Part shown: in pieces, positions 18,217-26,391 of the stretch
Layout: the number at the start of each line of letters is the position of its first letter
How positions within the stretch are numbered: position 1 is the stretch's first letter
Assembly (NCBI RefSeq): GCF_002245895.1
Contig: NZ_NPJZ01000001.1
Location: 372,001-436,000 of the forward strand
Reading direction: 5' to 3'
Source of the DNA: Rhodococcus sp. OK302
GTDB taxonomy: Bacteria; Actinomycetota; Actinomycetes; Mycobacteriales; Mycobacteriaceae
Length of the DNA stretch: 64,000 nt
Program-made: the position numbers and the translations under genes
Notes under the pieces: generated by a model
The model's database searches: none
Told to the model about the DNA's origin: nothing
What the model saw: the letters and a program-made list of their open reading frames with translations, nothing else

Positions 18217-19785
18217 CTACGAGCCCGCGGAACCGGAGGAGCTCAAAGTACCCAATGGACTCAAGAAGCCCTCAGCGCTTCCCGAGCTACCCGAGGAGCT
18301 GATAGGACCCAAGGAACCCGTGCCGATCGAACTGGTGGGCAGTTTTGCACCGTCAGAGCCTGGCCTGTTGATCTTGACGATCACCGGGTCGGTGCCATCT
18401 GCCTCGACGGTGACCATCCGGGCGCCGGGTTCCGAGGTGATGGCGCCGCCCGTGACTTCGGCGACGTAGCCCTCGGGGTAATGCCGGTCGGAAACATAGA
18501 TCTCGGTGGGCTTCGCGGATACCTTCGGGCTGTACTTGTAGATGAAGTCACCGTTGGCGGTGTCGAAGTTCATCCCCTCGGGCGTGCCGGCGGTGGCCTG
18601 CGGGTAGGTGCGCACCAATTCGTCGCCGATCGCTTTGAGGAAGGGGTCGGTGCCTCCCTTGGGTCCGAAGATGCTGCTGTAATGCCAGTACTGCCAGCCG
18701 ATGAAGCGTTCGTCTGCTTGATTCAGAGTATTGCCCAGAACGCTCGGGTCACCGTCACCGAACTCGGTCACGACGGTCGGAAGGTTGGCGCGCTGGGTGA
18801 ACGCGTCGATGTTGCCCCAGGTGTTGCCCTGCGTCACGGAGCACAAGGCTTTCAGTTCCTTCGGCAGCCCCAGGTAGATCGCGAGCTGGCTGGGGATGCA
18901 GTAGTCGTGCGGCGCGAAGACGATGTTGTCGTCGGCAATCGCCGGCGTCTTCGGCGGATTGGCCAGATTCGACGGCATCAACTGGTTCCAGGTGACGTTC
19001 GGCTCCCAGTACACCGGGACCGTCGGGTCGGCGACGCGGACGGCATCGGTGAGCTTCTGCATCGCGGCCTGGTATTTCCGGTCGAAATCCGGGCAGCCAC
19101 TTGGGAAGCAGCCGAGGAAGGGAGTACCCGGCCACGGCTCGTTCAGCAGCTCGATGCCCTGCACGGCGGGCTTGCCCTGCAGCTTCGTGGCGAGGGCGGC
19201 AAGCGCATCGCCGAGGTAGTCGAGGACGCCGTACGTGTTGTTCCAGACTTCGTCCCAGCCCCTATTTGCGCTTGGCATCAGGTAGTACAGCGGGAAGCCT
19301 GGATTCGGCTCGTTTGGCGAGGGCCGGGCCACGATCGACCAAGCGGGGAAGCCGTTGCCCGCCCAGGGCGACGAGAGTCCGTCCTGGTGGTTGTCGAGCA
19401 GGACGTGGATGCCATGGGCGCCGAGCATGTCAACAGTGGCGGCCACGCGGCCGAGGTAGGCGTCGTCGACCTTTCCCCGCTCGGGCATTATCGCGTCGAA
19501 CGAGACCCCGAGCCGGACGGTGTTGAACCCGTGTTGGGTGAGCAGTTCGGCATCCTCCGGCGTGACGGTGAGGCCATCGCCGGCCTTGAGGTATGGCGCC
19601 TCCTTGTCGACGTTGTTGACGCCGTGTAGGAGAACGGTGCGACCGAACTCGTCGACCAGCGCGGAACCTTCGGTGTGAAGTTTTCCGGCTGGGGCGATCG
19701 GGAGTTCCTGGGCGCCAACCGGAGTGGCGGCGACGATGCCGCAGATCACCGCGGCGGCGAGTCCTAGCGAAAGCAACCTACGCAT
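18217..19785 (-). CDS. Secreted GH5 glycosidase, endoglycoceramidase-like
   Basis: A 522-aa protein with a Sec signal peptide (cleavage near VGAQE). The catalytic TIM-barrel shows the GH5 acid/base in LLNEPWPG (E216), the nucleophile in VVTEFGDGD (E341), and DNHQDG and APHDYC segments typical of rhodococcal endoglycoceramidases, which split the glycan-ceramide bond of glycosphingolipids. A C-terminal beta-sandwich follows (TEIYVSDRHYPEGY). The last ~35 residues are Gly/Ser-rich (GSLGPISSSGSSGS) and recall the tails of the upstream Ig proteins. GAGGAA lies 5 nt before the ATG. The family is confident; the exact glycolipid specificity is inferred. Confidence 0.8.
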   Translation of the reverse strand: MRRLLSLGLAAAVICGIVAATPVGAQELPIAPAGKLHTEGSALVDEFGRTVLLHGVNNVDKEAPYLKAGDGLTVTPEDAELLTQHGFNTVRLGVSFDAIMPERGKVDDAYLGRVAATVDMLGAHGIHVLLDNHQDGLSSPWAGNGFPAWSIVARPSPNEPNPGFPLYYLMPSANRGWDEVWNNTYGVLDYLGDALAALATKLQGKPAVQGIELLNEPWPGTPFLGCFPSGCPDFDRKYQAAMQKLTDAVRVADPTVPVYWEPNVTWNQLMPSNLANPPKTPAIADDNIVFAPHDYCIPSQLAIYLGLPKELKALCSVTQGNTWGNIDAFTQRANLPTVVTEFGDGDPSVLGNTLNQADERFIGWQYWHYSSIFGPKGGTDPFLKAIGDELVRTYPQATAGTPEGMNFDTANGDFIYKYSPKVSAKPTEIYVSDRHYPEGYVAEVTGGAITSEPGARMVTVEADGTDPVIVKINRPGSDGAKLPTSSIGTGSLGPISSSGSSGSAEGFLSPLGTLSSSGSAGS

Positions 19786-20054
19786 CAGATTCCTCGGGGT
19801 TTCAACTTCCTGCGGACAGTACGAGCAACTCCGTCAGGAATTGGACGCCTGTATAGTTCGCCGAAGCTTAGCGGCCGATTTGTGTGTTTTGCATCACTTT
19901 GATCATTAAAATTAATTCACGTCACAGTATCCGTCCGTCGCATCTTCGATGACGCAACGCAGAGGGCCACCCGCACTCGACGGGTGGCTGCGGGGCATTC
20001 GCGGGGACAAACCCACCGCGCTGAATGGATCAGGTATGCCCATCGCTTACCGGA

Positions 20055-20183
20055 CTAGGTGGTCTTGTCCTCATCGGCAAGCGGATCGATGGTGTCGACG
20101 CCTTCCAACACCGTCAGTTCCTCTTCGGCCTCGGCGATAAGCACTTTGGCCTCAGCCTCGACCTTCTTCACCCAATCGGACAT
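20055..20183 (-). CDS. Small acidic hypothetical protein (42 aa)
   Basis: MSDWVKKVEAEAKVLIAEAEEELTVLE... is a short, acidic, probably helical peptide. AGAGG lies 6 nt before the ATG. The frame stays open further upstream but that part lacks a ribosome site and overlaps the promoter area of the neighbouring LysR gene. No family is recognised. The 19786-20054 stretch beyond its stop holds no gene I can support. Confidence 0.4.
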   Translation of the reverse strand: MSDWVKKVEAEAKVLIAEAEEELTVLEGVDTIDPLADEDKTT

Positions 20184-20345
20184 CCCGAGCCTCTTCTCGT
20201 CGATCCGAATCCGCACTACTCGCGAGATAATCCTACGTCGCATCGGACAGAAATTCGCCTGTACCTGCACTTTCCAACCGGACCCCCGAAACACAGACTT
20301 GCCTGACCGGAACAAGACGCCGAACTCGCCCGCTAGTGTCGACTC

Positions 20346-21236
20346 GTGGAACTGCGCCAGGCCGAATATTTTCTTGCCGTCATCGAGCACGGCACGATAA
20401 CTCGCGCAGCGGCAGTACTCCGGGTCGCCCAACCATCACTTTCACAATCCATCCGGACTTTGGAAAAACAGTTGGCGACGCAGTTGTTCGACCGCGTCGG
20501 ACGCCGCCTGACGCCATCCGAGGCGGGTCTTGCACTGGTTCCCCAGGCACGTCGCCTGCTCACCGAAGCTGCAACCGCTCGCGCGGCCGTGAACGATGTC
20601 CTCACAATGACTCGGGGAACGCTGACAATCGCGGTTCACGCGGAGTTGATTGTCGATCCCCTGGCCCCGCTCGTCGGAGAATTCCGTCGAAGGTATCCCG
20701 GCGTGCTGGTCGAACTGATCGATCCGAACTCGAACAATGCTGCAATTCGTATGCTTCAAAATGGTGAGTGTGATGCGGCCGTGACGACAATCGAAGATCC
20801 CGGCCCGGCGCTATCCTCTTTCAACCTCGGCACGCAGACGCTGTCGTTGGTGGCGGCGCCGTCGTTCCCCCTACCCGAAGGCGATCCGCTGCCGCTGAAA
20901 TATCTGGCAGATGTTCCGTTGATACTCACACCGCCGACAACCTCCGGCCGCGCTTTGATCGAGAGCGTATTCGCCAAAGCCGGTACACCTGTTAATGCAA
21001 TGGTGGAATGCGCTCCACGAGAGGCAATCTGGACTCTCACGATGGCAGGTGCGGGCGCTTCGTTCTTCCTCCCCGCGATGGCCGCGGCAGCGGGGCCACT
21101 AGGCGCACAGGTCCGATCCACCGATCCATCCATCAGCCGACCAGTCCTACTACTCAGCCGAAAAGGCCCCAATTCAACCGCATTCGAGTGCTTTCTGACG
21201 CTAGTCAAGGAGTCAATAGTGATGCGCACTCGATGA
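20346..21236 (+). CDS. LysR-family transcriptional regulator
   Basis: A 296-aa protein with a GTG start. The N-terminal winged helix-turn-helix reads FLAVIEHGTITRAAAVLRVAQPSLSQSIRTLE, split here as FLAVIEHGTITRAAAVLRV and AQPSLSQSIRTLE, followed by a linker helix and a periplasmic-binding-like effector domain. It converges on a second LysR gene with a 32-bp overlap of 3' ends, and the two are clearly related. No obvious target operon is next to it, so its effector is unknown. Confidence 0.88.
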   Translation: MELRQAEYFLAVIEHGTITRAAAVLRVAQPSLSQSIRTLEKQLATQLFDRVGRRLTPSEAGLALVPQARRLLTEAATARAAVNDVLTMTRGTLTIAVHAELIVDPLAPLVGEFRRRYPGVLVELIDPNSNNAAIRMLQNGECDAAVTTIEDPGPALSSFNLGTQTLSLVAAPSFPLPEGDPLPLKYLADVPLILTPPTTSGRALIESVFAKAGTPVNAMVECAPREAIWTLTMAGAGASFFLPAMAAAAGPLGAQVRSTDPSISRPVLLLSRKGPNSTAFECFLTLVKESIVMRTR

Positions 21237-22062
21237 AGTCACGCGCTGCCACCGACAACGATTCGGCTCGATAAACCAACCCGTAGGGACGAACGATCGG
21301 CGGATCGAAGCTGCGAATTTCGGCACCTCTGGCTGCCGCCTGTCTCGCATGGGTGCTGCCGGCAATCACAGATCCGGCTCCTGTGAGGACCAAATTGACC
21401 AAAGCCTGTCTGTGCGTACTGATTACGCCATAACTGACCGAAACACCAGCGTCGGCAAACATTCGATCCAGCAGAACATTCTGGGAACCACCAGCAACTC
21501 GTATCATCGGATAGTTCGAAATCGACTTCAGCGGAAGCGGATTCGGTTCAAGATCCGTTCCCGGCGGGGAGATCAACTGCAATTCGACAAAGCCGATCGG
21601 TTTCACATCCAAGTCCCCTTCGTCTGCCGGCAGATAAACCGTTCCGACTTCGCAGTGCCCACCCCTGACCAGTTCGCACACCGCCGCCTCGTCGTCACCG
21701 TATTCGATACGAACTGAAAGTGCCGGATTCTCGGTTCGCAATCGGGCAATCACACGGGCCGTGGGATCAAGCGCCAAGTTTCCCCACGTCGCAATATCCA
21801 AACTCACGGCGGTATCCGGCTTGTTCGCGGACTGGGAGATCCTCACCAACCGTCGAGCAGGTCCGAGGAACGCCATTCCCGCCGAACTCAGCGACACACC
21901 GCCTTGCCCGGTCCGGATGAAAAGTTGCGCCCCCAATTCCTGCTCGAGAACTGCGATCGCCTGCGAGACCGACGGTTGTGCAAGACCCAGTGCGGCCGAG
22001 GCCCGGCGAATATTGCCGTGATCGACCACTGCCAGGAAATAACCCACCTGCCGAACCTGCAC
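21205..22062 (-). CDS. LysR-family transcriptional regulator
   Basis: A 285-aa protein with a GTG start. The HTH (ALGLAQPSVSQAIAVLEQEL) is close to that of the convergent neighbour. It is divergent from the secreted protein gene at 22269, and the ~200-bp shared intergenic region makes that gene a plausible target. The effector is unknown. Confidence 0.87.
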   Translation of the reverse strand: MQVRQVGYFLAVVDHGNIRRASAALGLAQPSVSQAIAVLEQELGAQLFIRTGQGGVSLSSAGMAFLGPARRLVRISQSANKPDTAVSLDIATWGNLALDPTARVIARLRTENPALSVRIEYGDDEAAVCELVRGGHCEVGTVYLPADEGDLDVKPIGFVELQLISPPGTDLEPNPLPLKSISNYPMIRVAGGSQNVLLDRMFADAGVSVSYGVISTHRQALVNLVLTGAGSVIAGSTHARQAAARGAEIRSFDPPIVRPYGLVYRAESLSVAARDFIECASLLTP

Positions 22063-22268
22063 GTAGCGATGCTACTGCCGCCTACATAGGCAGAGCCTGT
22101 CAGGGCTATGAGAAATAGTCTTGGACCTGGCGATACGTATTGCATCTAATGGATGAGATCCGTGTACTTCACGTACTCGGCCACTACCTGCCCACATGAT
22201 CGCCGAGCCACGTGAGCGTCCCGTCCTCGCCCGACCATTCCGGCACCACGACGAAAGGACCCCTGGAA

Positions 22269-23921
22269 GTGCGATTTTCCGCTCGAGCACTACCTCACGT
22301 GACTGCTGCAGCAATTCTGTCGACAGTTGCTCTCGCAGTACCCGCTACATCTCAACCGGCACCTGGAGACGTTCCCGGCAATCTCGTCGGAGGCGCTTCC
22401 AGCACGTGTTTCTGGAACTACGGAGCATTCGGCGCAGATCCGAACTTCAACAACGCCTATCCTGACGCCGGGGCCACCTATTGGGCCGCCTACATTCGGC
22501 GCCCGGCCGGGTCCACACTCAGCCTGACCGGAACGTATCCGAATGCGCGATACTTCTCCTTCATCTCGTACGACCGAGTTGGCCAGCCCATCGACGGCGT
22601 CGCCGACTACCAGATCGCACCCGACCCCGGGTCGTCGAATCCGTTCCAACCCGGCGCTCGCAGGGACGGCCCGGACGCTGCGTCGACGTACACACTCGAT
22701 GTCGACCATGCCCAGAACTTCGACAGTGCGACAAAGCAACCGCTCTTCACCGTCCGAGATCCGCGCAACAACGAGCCCGAGCGCAACAATCTCCTGACAG
22801 TTCCGACTGCCGCCGCACAGGGCGGTACCGGCATCTCACTCGGAACCGAAATCGGTAGCGACGGAGTCACATACGAACTGGAGCAATATCTCTACCGCGT
22901 GTATGTTCCCGACAACAACGGCACCATCACCGGCAATGTCCCCATGCCGGAACCCGTACTTACTCTCGCGAACGGAGACCGACTCACCGGCCAATCCGTC
23001 TGCGATGCTACAGATTCCGAATCCAAGGACTTGAAGAAGACCACCGGCAACGCCGACGCGATTCGACTTCCCGACCCCACCGCACTCAATCTCGACCGCA
23101 AGACGTACGACGCCCTACGCCACCCCGAAACGCTGGCACCAGGTCAGCAGGTCCAGGTGTTCCCGGCCCCAGGTCAGCCCGGTAAGCCCCTGTTCCAGAT
23201 CGGCCGCCCCGTCGAAAATCCGGCAACCTTCCCCGCCGAGTACAACCCCGGTGCAGAACGCACCGTCGACTGGCGCGGCCAGTACGATCGCCGCTACCTA
23301 CTCCAGATGTACACCGGCGACGACGCTCCCGGTGCATCCTTGACACCCCCACGCACCGGCGGCGGCTTCTACCCGAACATTCACAACAACTACATGCGAG
23401 CAGCTCTCAGCCGCGAGTACGGTCAAGTTGCCGTGGTCCGCGGAAAGCTCGCCACGTCGCCGAAGACATCAAATGGCAACCCGGTCATGGAGACCGGACA
23501 GGTTCGGTACACATCCTTCTGCATGAACGAATCTGTTCTCACCACTCGTGTGATGAACTGCGCCTACGACGAGAACGTACCGACGGACAGCAACGGCGAC
23601 TACACCATTGTCGTCAGCCTTGCGGGCGAACGGCCCGTCAACGCGAACGAAGCGTGCGGCAACGGATGGGTCGAATGGTCCCCCAAGGGCGATGGCGGCG
23701 ACGACAGCAATTTCGGCTGGTTCCAGGTTCGGAACATGCTCCCCGATAACAATTTCCGTCAGGCAGTGCAAAACACCTCCACTCCGGGAGACGAACTCGC
23801 AGTCATGGGCGAGTACCTACCGAACGTCGAGTACATGTCGACGGAAGAGTTCGAGAAGCTCGGCTGCTCGGCAAATGGCAGCATCGGTCTCGGAAGCAGC
23901 GGTTTCGGAAGCAGCAACTGA
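22269..23921 (+). CDS. Secreted protein of unknown function with Gly/Ser tail
   Basis: A protein of about 550 aa. The GTG at 22269 was chosen: GAAAGGA lies 9 nt upstream and a typical Sec signal peptide follows (RFSARALPHVTAAAILST..., cleavage near ATSQPAPG). The frame is open from 22212 but the extra residues precede the signal peptide. The mature part has beta-rich segments (YFSFISYDRVGQPIDGV, LEQYLYRVYVPDNNG) and four or more cysteines, and ends GSIGLGSSGFGSSN, another Gly/Ser tail. I do not recognise a catalytic motif or name a family. Regulation by the divergent LysR gene is a guess from position. Confidence 0.72.
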   Translation: MRFSARALPHVTAAAILSTVALAVPATSQPAPGDVPGNLVGGASSTCFWNYGAFGADPNFNNAYPDAGATYWAAYIRRPAGSTLSLTGTYPNARYFSFISYDRVGQPIDGVADYQIAPDPGSSNPFQPGARRDGPDAASTYTLDVDHAQNFDSATKQPLFTVRDPRNNEPERNNLLTVPTAAAQGGTGISLGTEIGSDGVTYELEQYLYRVYVPDNNGTITGNVPMPEPVLTLANGDRLTGQSVCDATDSESKDLKKTTGNADAIRLPDPTALNLDRKTYDALRHPETLAPGQQVQVFPAPGQPGKPLFQIGRPVENPATFPAEYNPGAERTVDWRGQYDRRYLLQMYTGDDAPGASLTPPRTGGGFYPNIHNNYMRAALSREYGQVAVVRGKLATSPKTSNGNPVMETGQVRYTSFCMNESVLTTRVMNCAYDENVPTDSNGDYTIVVSLAGERPVNANEACGNGWVEWSPKGDGGDDSNFGWFQVRNMLPDNNFRQAVQNTSTPGDELAVMGEYLPNVEYMSTEEFEKLGCSANGSIGLGSSGFGSSN

Positions 23922-23947
23922 AACTCTGACGCCAATGTCAATATGAG

Positions 23948-23985
23948 AAGTGGCTCGACGCAAGAAATGCGTCGAGCCACTTTTT
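23948..23985 (+). terminator. Rho-independent terminator
   Basis: A 15-bp stem (AAGTGGCTCGACGCA), AGAAA loop and a run of five T. It lies 26 nt after the stop of the secreted protein and before the convergent SDR gene. Confidence 0.85.
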
Positions 23986-24003
23986 GTTGCAGTGCAGAAT
24001 AGT

Positions 24004-24792
24004 TCAGTCGACCGTCGGCGCCCACTGCACGCCGTTGATGTGCCCACCACCGTCGACGAAGAGAGTGTTACCCGTGACGTAGCGGCTGTCGTCACTCGCC
24101 AAGAAGGCAGCCACAGGCCCGATGTCGTCGAGCGGATCTCCGATACGGCCCATGGGATTTGCAGCAGCCATCGCGGCGACGTTCTCCGGATTAGCTTCGG
24201 CGACACGCTTGTACGCCGCGCTCTGCGCACCCGGACAGATGACGTTGCAGGTCACCTGCTTGTGCGCCCACTCCCGCGCAGCGGTACGGGTGAGCGTTCG
24301 AAGCGCTTCCTTGGCCGCGTTGTACTGCACCGAGTACATGTGCGCGTTCACACCGTTGAGACTGCACATGTTGATCACCCGCCCCGTACCGTGACGCTCG
24401 AGTTCCGGCAACGCGGCTTGCATGGCCCAGAACGCGGCCATCACGGCCATGTCGAAACCGCCGCGCAACTGCTCGTCGGTCATCTTCTCGAATCGTGCGA
24501 AACCTGAACCTCGCCAGGCATTGTTGACCAGAATGTCGAGACGTCCGAATCGCTCGACAGCCTTGTTGACCATGGCAACAACCTGCGCTTTGTCGGTCAC
24601 ATCGGTACGGATGAACTCCGCCTCCGCGCCCCATTCATCGCGCAGCCACTGGACTGCCTCGAGGCCCGCCTGCTCGTCGATCTCGGCAACGAGCACCGAG
24701 GCACCTTCTCGAGCGAAAGCGCCGGCCACACCGCGTCCGATACCCATTCCGGCACCGGTTACCACTGCTACACGTCCGTCGAGCTTGCCCAT
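24004..24792 (-). CDS. Short-chain dehydrogenase/reductase, last gene of the steroid beta-oxidation operon
   Basis: A 262-aa classical SDR. The Rossmann motif TGAGMGIG is near residue 13, NNAW near 89, and the catalytic Ser (NMCSLNG) and YNAAK follow. By position after an acyl-CoA dehydrogenase, hydratase and two thiolases it probably oxidises a beta-hydroxyacyl-CoA of a steroid side chain; this is inferred. The start at 24792 is set by GGAGGG 8 nt upstream; a longer frame is open to 24933 but runs through the hairpin at 24815-24862. Confidence 0.85.
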   Translation of the reverse strand: MGKLDGRVAVVTGAGMGIGRGVAGAFAREGASVLVAEIDEQAGLEAVQWLRDEWGAEAEFIRTDVTDKAQVVAMVNKAVERFGRLDILVNNAWRGSGFARFEKMTDEQLRGGFDMAVMAAFWAMQAALPELERHGTGRVINMCSLNGVNAHMYSVQYNAAKEALRTLTRTAAREWAHKQVTCNVICPGAQSAAYKRVAEANPENVAAMAAANPMGRIGDPLDDIGPVAAFLASDDSRYVTGNTLFVDGGGHINGVQWAPTVD

Positions 24793-24814
24793 AGCAGGGC
24801 CCTCCTTCGTCGGG

Positions 24815-24862
24815 CCCTGTGCGCCAATTTGGTAGTCACAGCTACCAAAAAGGCGCACAGGG
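24815..24862 (-). promoter_or_regulatory. Long intergenic hairpin between thioesterase and SDR genes
   Basis: The outer stem CCCTGTGCGCC/GGCGCACAGGG (11 bp) and inner stem TTTGGTAG/CTACCAAA (8 bp) enclose a 6-nt loop, in the leader of the SDR. A second short inverted repeat, AGGGCCC...GGGCCCT, brackets the SDR ribosome site. Terminator, attenuator or processing site are all possible. The TGTGCGCC arms recur at 45223-45272. Confidence 0.55.
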
Positions 24863-24871
24863 GCGGAGCCC

Positions 24872-25522
24872 CTAGCGGGGGCGCGGAACCGTCTTGTCGA
24901 TGAACAATCCTTCAACCGAGACACATACTTCACCGTCAGCGGTTTTAATCTCGCCGACGGTCTTGATCTTGCGGCCGTCTTTCGAGATGAACTTGCCGGA
25001 GATGGTGAGCGGCACGAACAACGGCGTCGGGCGGTGGTAGCGCGTGCTCAATTGTGCTGTCATTCCGGAAGTTCCACCCCAAGCATTGGCTACGCCGAGT
25101 ACATGGTCGAGGATCAACGCGGACACTCCGCCGTGAACGTGGCCGGGAGGGCCCTGGTACGGCAGAGTCAAGGTGACGACGCCCTGAACGGAACCGTCTG
25201 CGAGACCCTCGAGTACCAGCGGCGGCGCGATGGCATTCTCCGGTCCGGTGACGGGATCGTGGCGAGTGACGCCTTCACCGTTCCACATGTCGATCAACCG
25301 CTCGGCGACCTCGGGTGCGTGCTCTTCGAGGTGATCGGCAATGCTGTTGAGTTCCTCGGCAACTCGGTCGAGGTTTGCATTGTTGCGGTCTGTGCGCAGC
25401 AAGGCGTCGACGACGCGTCGAGCAGCCAAGGTGGCCCGATCGACGGGGACGTCCTGCGGCGCCGAGGTCAGAACCGTGCCGCCTGGATGCGTTGCGGCCG
25501 TGGGGTGCGTTCCGACGTCCAT
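24872..25522 (-). CDS. PaaI-type hotdog-fold acyl-CoA thioesterase
   Basis: A 216-aa protein. The C-terminal half is a hotdog domain with the PGHVHGGVSALILDH segment typical of PaaI-like thioesterases; the N-terminal ~90 residues are helical. It would release a free acid from a CoA thioester made by the operon, perhaps as an overflow valve. Its ATG overlaps the TGA of the MaoC gene by one base (TGATG), so translation is coupled. The substrate is not identifiable. Confidence 0.82.
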   Translation of the reverse strand: MDVGTHPTAATHPGGTVLTSAPQDVPVDRATLAARRVVDALLRTDRNNANLDRVAEELNSIADHLEEHAPEVAERLIDMWNGEGVTRHDPVTGPENAIAPPLVLEGLADGSVQGVVTLTLPYQGPPGHVHGGVSALILDHVLGVANAWGGTSGMTAQLSTRYHRPTPLFVPLTISGKFISKDGRKIKTVGEIKTADGEVCVSVEGLFIDKTVPRPR

Positions 25523-26391
25523 CAGTTGATCTCCATCGTGGCTTGAGTGAGAACCGGGGAGTTCTCACGCTCGGGGCAGGTGGCCATCAATGTCAGGGTG
25601 TTGCCGTCCTGCCACACCGACGTGGTGATGCTTTCGCCCGGGAACAGCGAGCCGGCAAAACGCACCGAGAAATTCTTCACCCGCGAAGGATCGCCGTCGA
25701 GAACACCGTCGACGACGGCCTTGCAGACAACGCCGTACGACGCGAGGCCGTGCAGGATGGGGGCGTCGAAGCCGGCCATCTTGGCAAAGGCGGGATCGGC
25801 ATGGAGCGGGTTCATGTCTGCGCTGAGGCGGTACAGCAACGCCTGCGATGCACTCGTTGCAGAGGTGAGCACCTTGTCGGGCGCCCGATCCGGTACACCG
25901 GCAACAACTTCGGGCCCGGCGCCTCCGCCGAATCCGCCTTCTCCGCGAGCCCAGATCTGCATTCCGGTGGTCCACAACGGGTTACCGTCAAGACTTTCGG
26001 CTGAAGTCTCGAGCACGATGATGGCGGCTTTGCCCTTGTCCCACACATCGGCAACTCGCGAAGAGATACGTGCAGTGCCGGAGGTCGGGATAGGCGCATG
26101 CAGGGTCAGTGACTGTCCACCGTGCAGAATCTTGCGGAGGTCGATGTCGATTCCGGGCATGTTCATGGACGCCGGCGGCAGAACGCCAGCCGAAACACCC
26201 TGACCTGCAACCATTGCGAAGGTCGGAAGAACCTTCAGGCCCTTTTCGTAGACCCAACCCAGCTCGGCCGGATCCAGAGCGTTCACTCCGGCTCCGAGGC
26301 CAAGGTGGTAGAGCATGACGTCGCGCTCGGTCCACGACGCTTCGCGCACAGTCGGTTCGGCGGCCAATGCCACCGCGAGATCGATAGCCAT
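25522..26391 (-). CDS. MaoC-family enoyl-CoA hydratase
   Basis: A 289-aa double-hotdog protein. The C-terminal domain carries the hydratase motif: SADMNPLHADP followed by FDAPILHGLASYG. It resembles the two-domain hydratase of mycobacterial cholesterol side-chain degradation (Rv3538 type), so hydration of a steroid enoyl-CoA is likely. The start at 26391 overlaps the thiolase stop by one base. The frame is open much further upstream, but that is inside the thiolase gene. Confidence 0.85.
   Translation of the reverse strand: MAIDLAVALAAEPTVREASWTERDVMLYHLGLGAGVNALDPAELGWVYEKGLKVLPTFAMVAGQGVSAGVLPPASMNMPGIDIDLRKILHGGQSLTLHAPIPTSGTARISSRVADVWDKGKAAIIVLETSAESLDGNPLWTTGMQIWARGEGGFGGGAGPEVVAGVPDRAPDKVLTSATSASQALLYRLSADMNPLHADPAFAKMAGFDAPILHGLASYGVVCKAVVDGVLDGDPSRVKNFSVRFAGSLFPGESITTSVWQDGNTLTLMATCPERENSPVLTQATMEIN

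Noticed and set aside
18481..19629. Plus-strand open frame opposite the GH5 gene
   Set aside because: The minus strand encodes a full glycosidase with catalytic motifs; the opposite frame has no recognisable domain or ribosome site.
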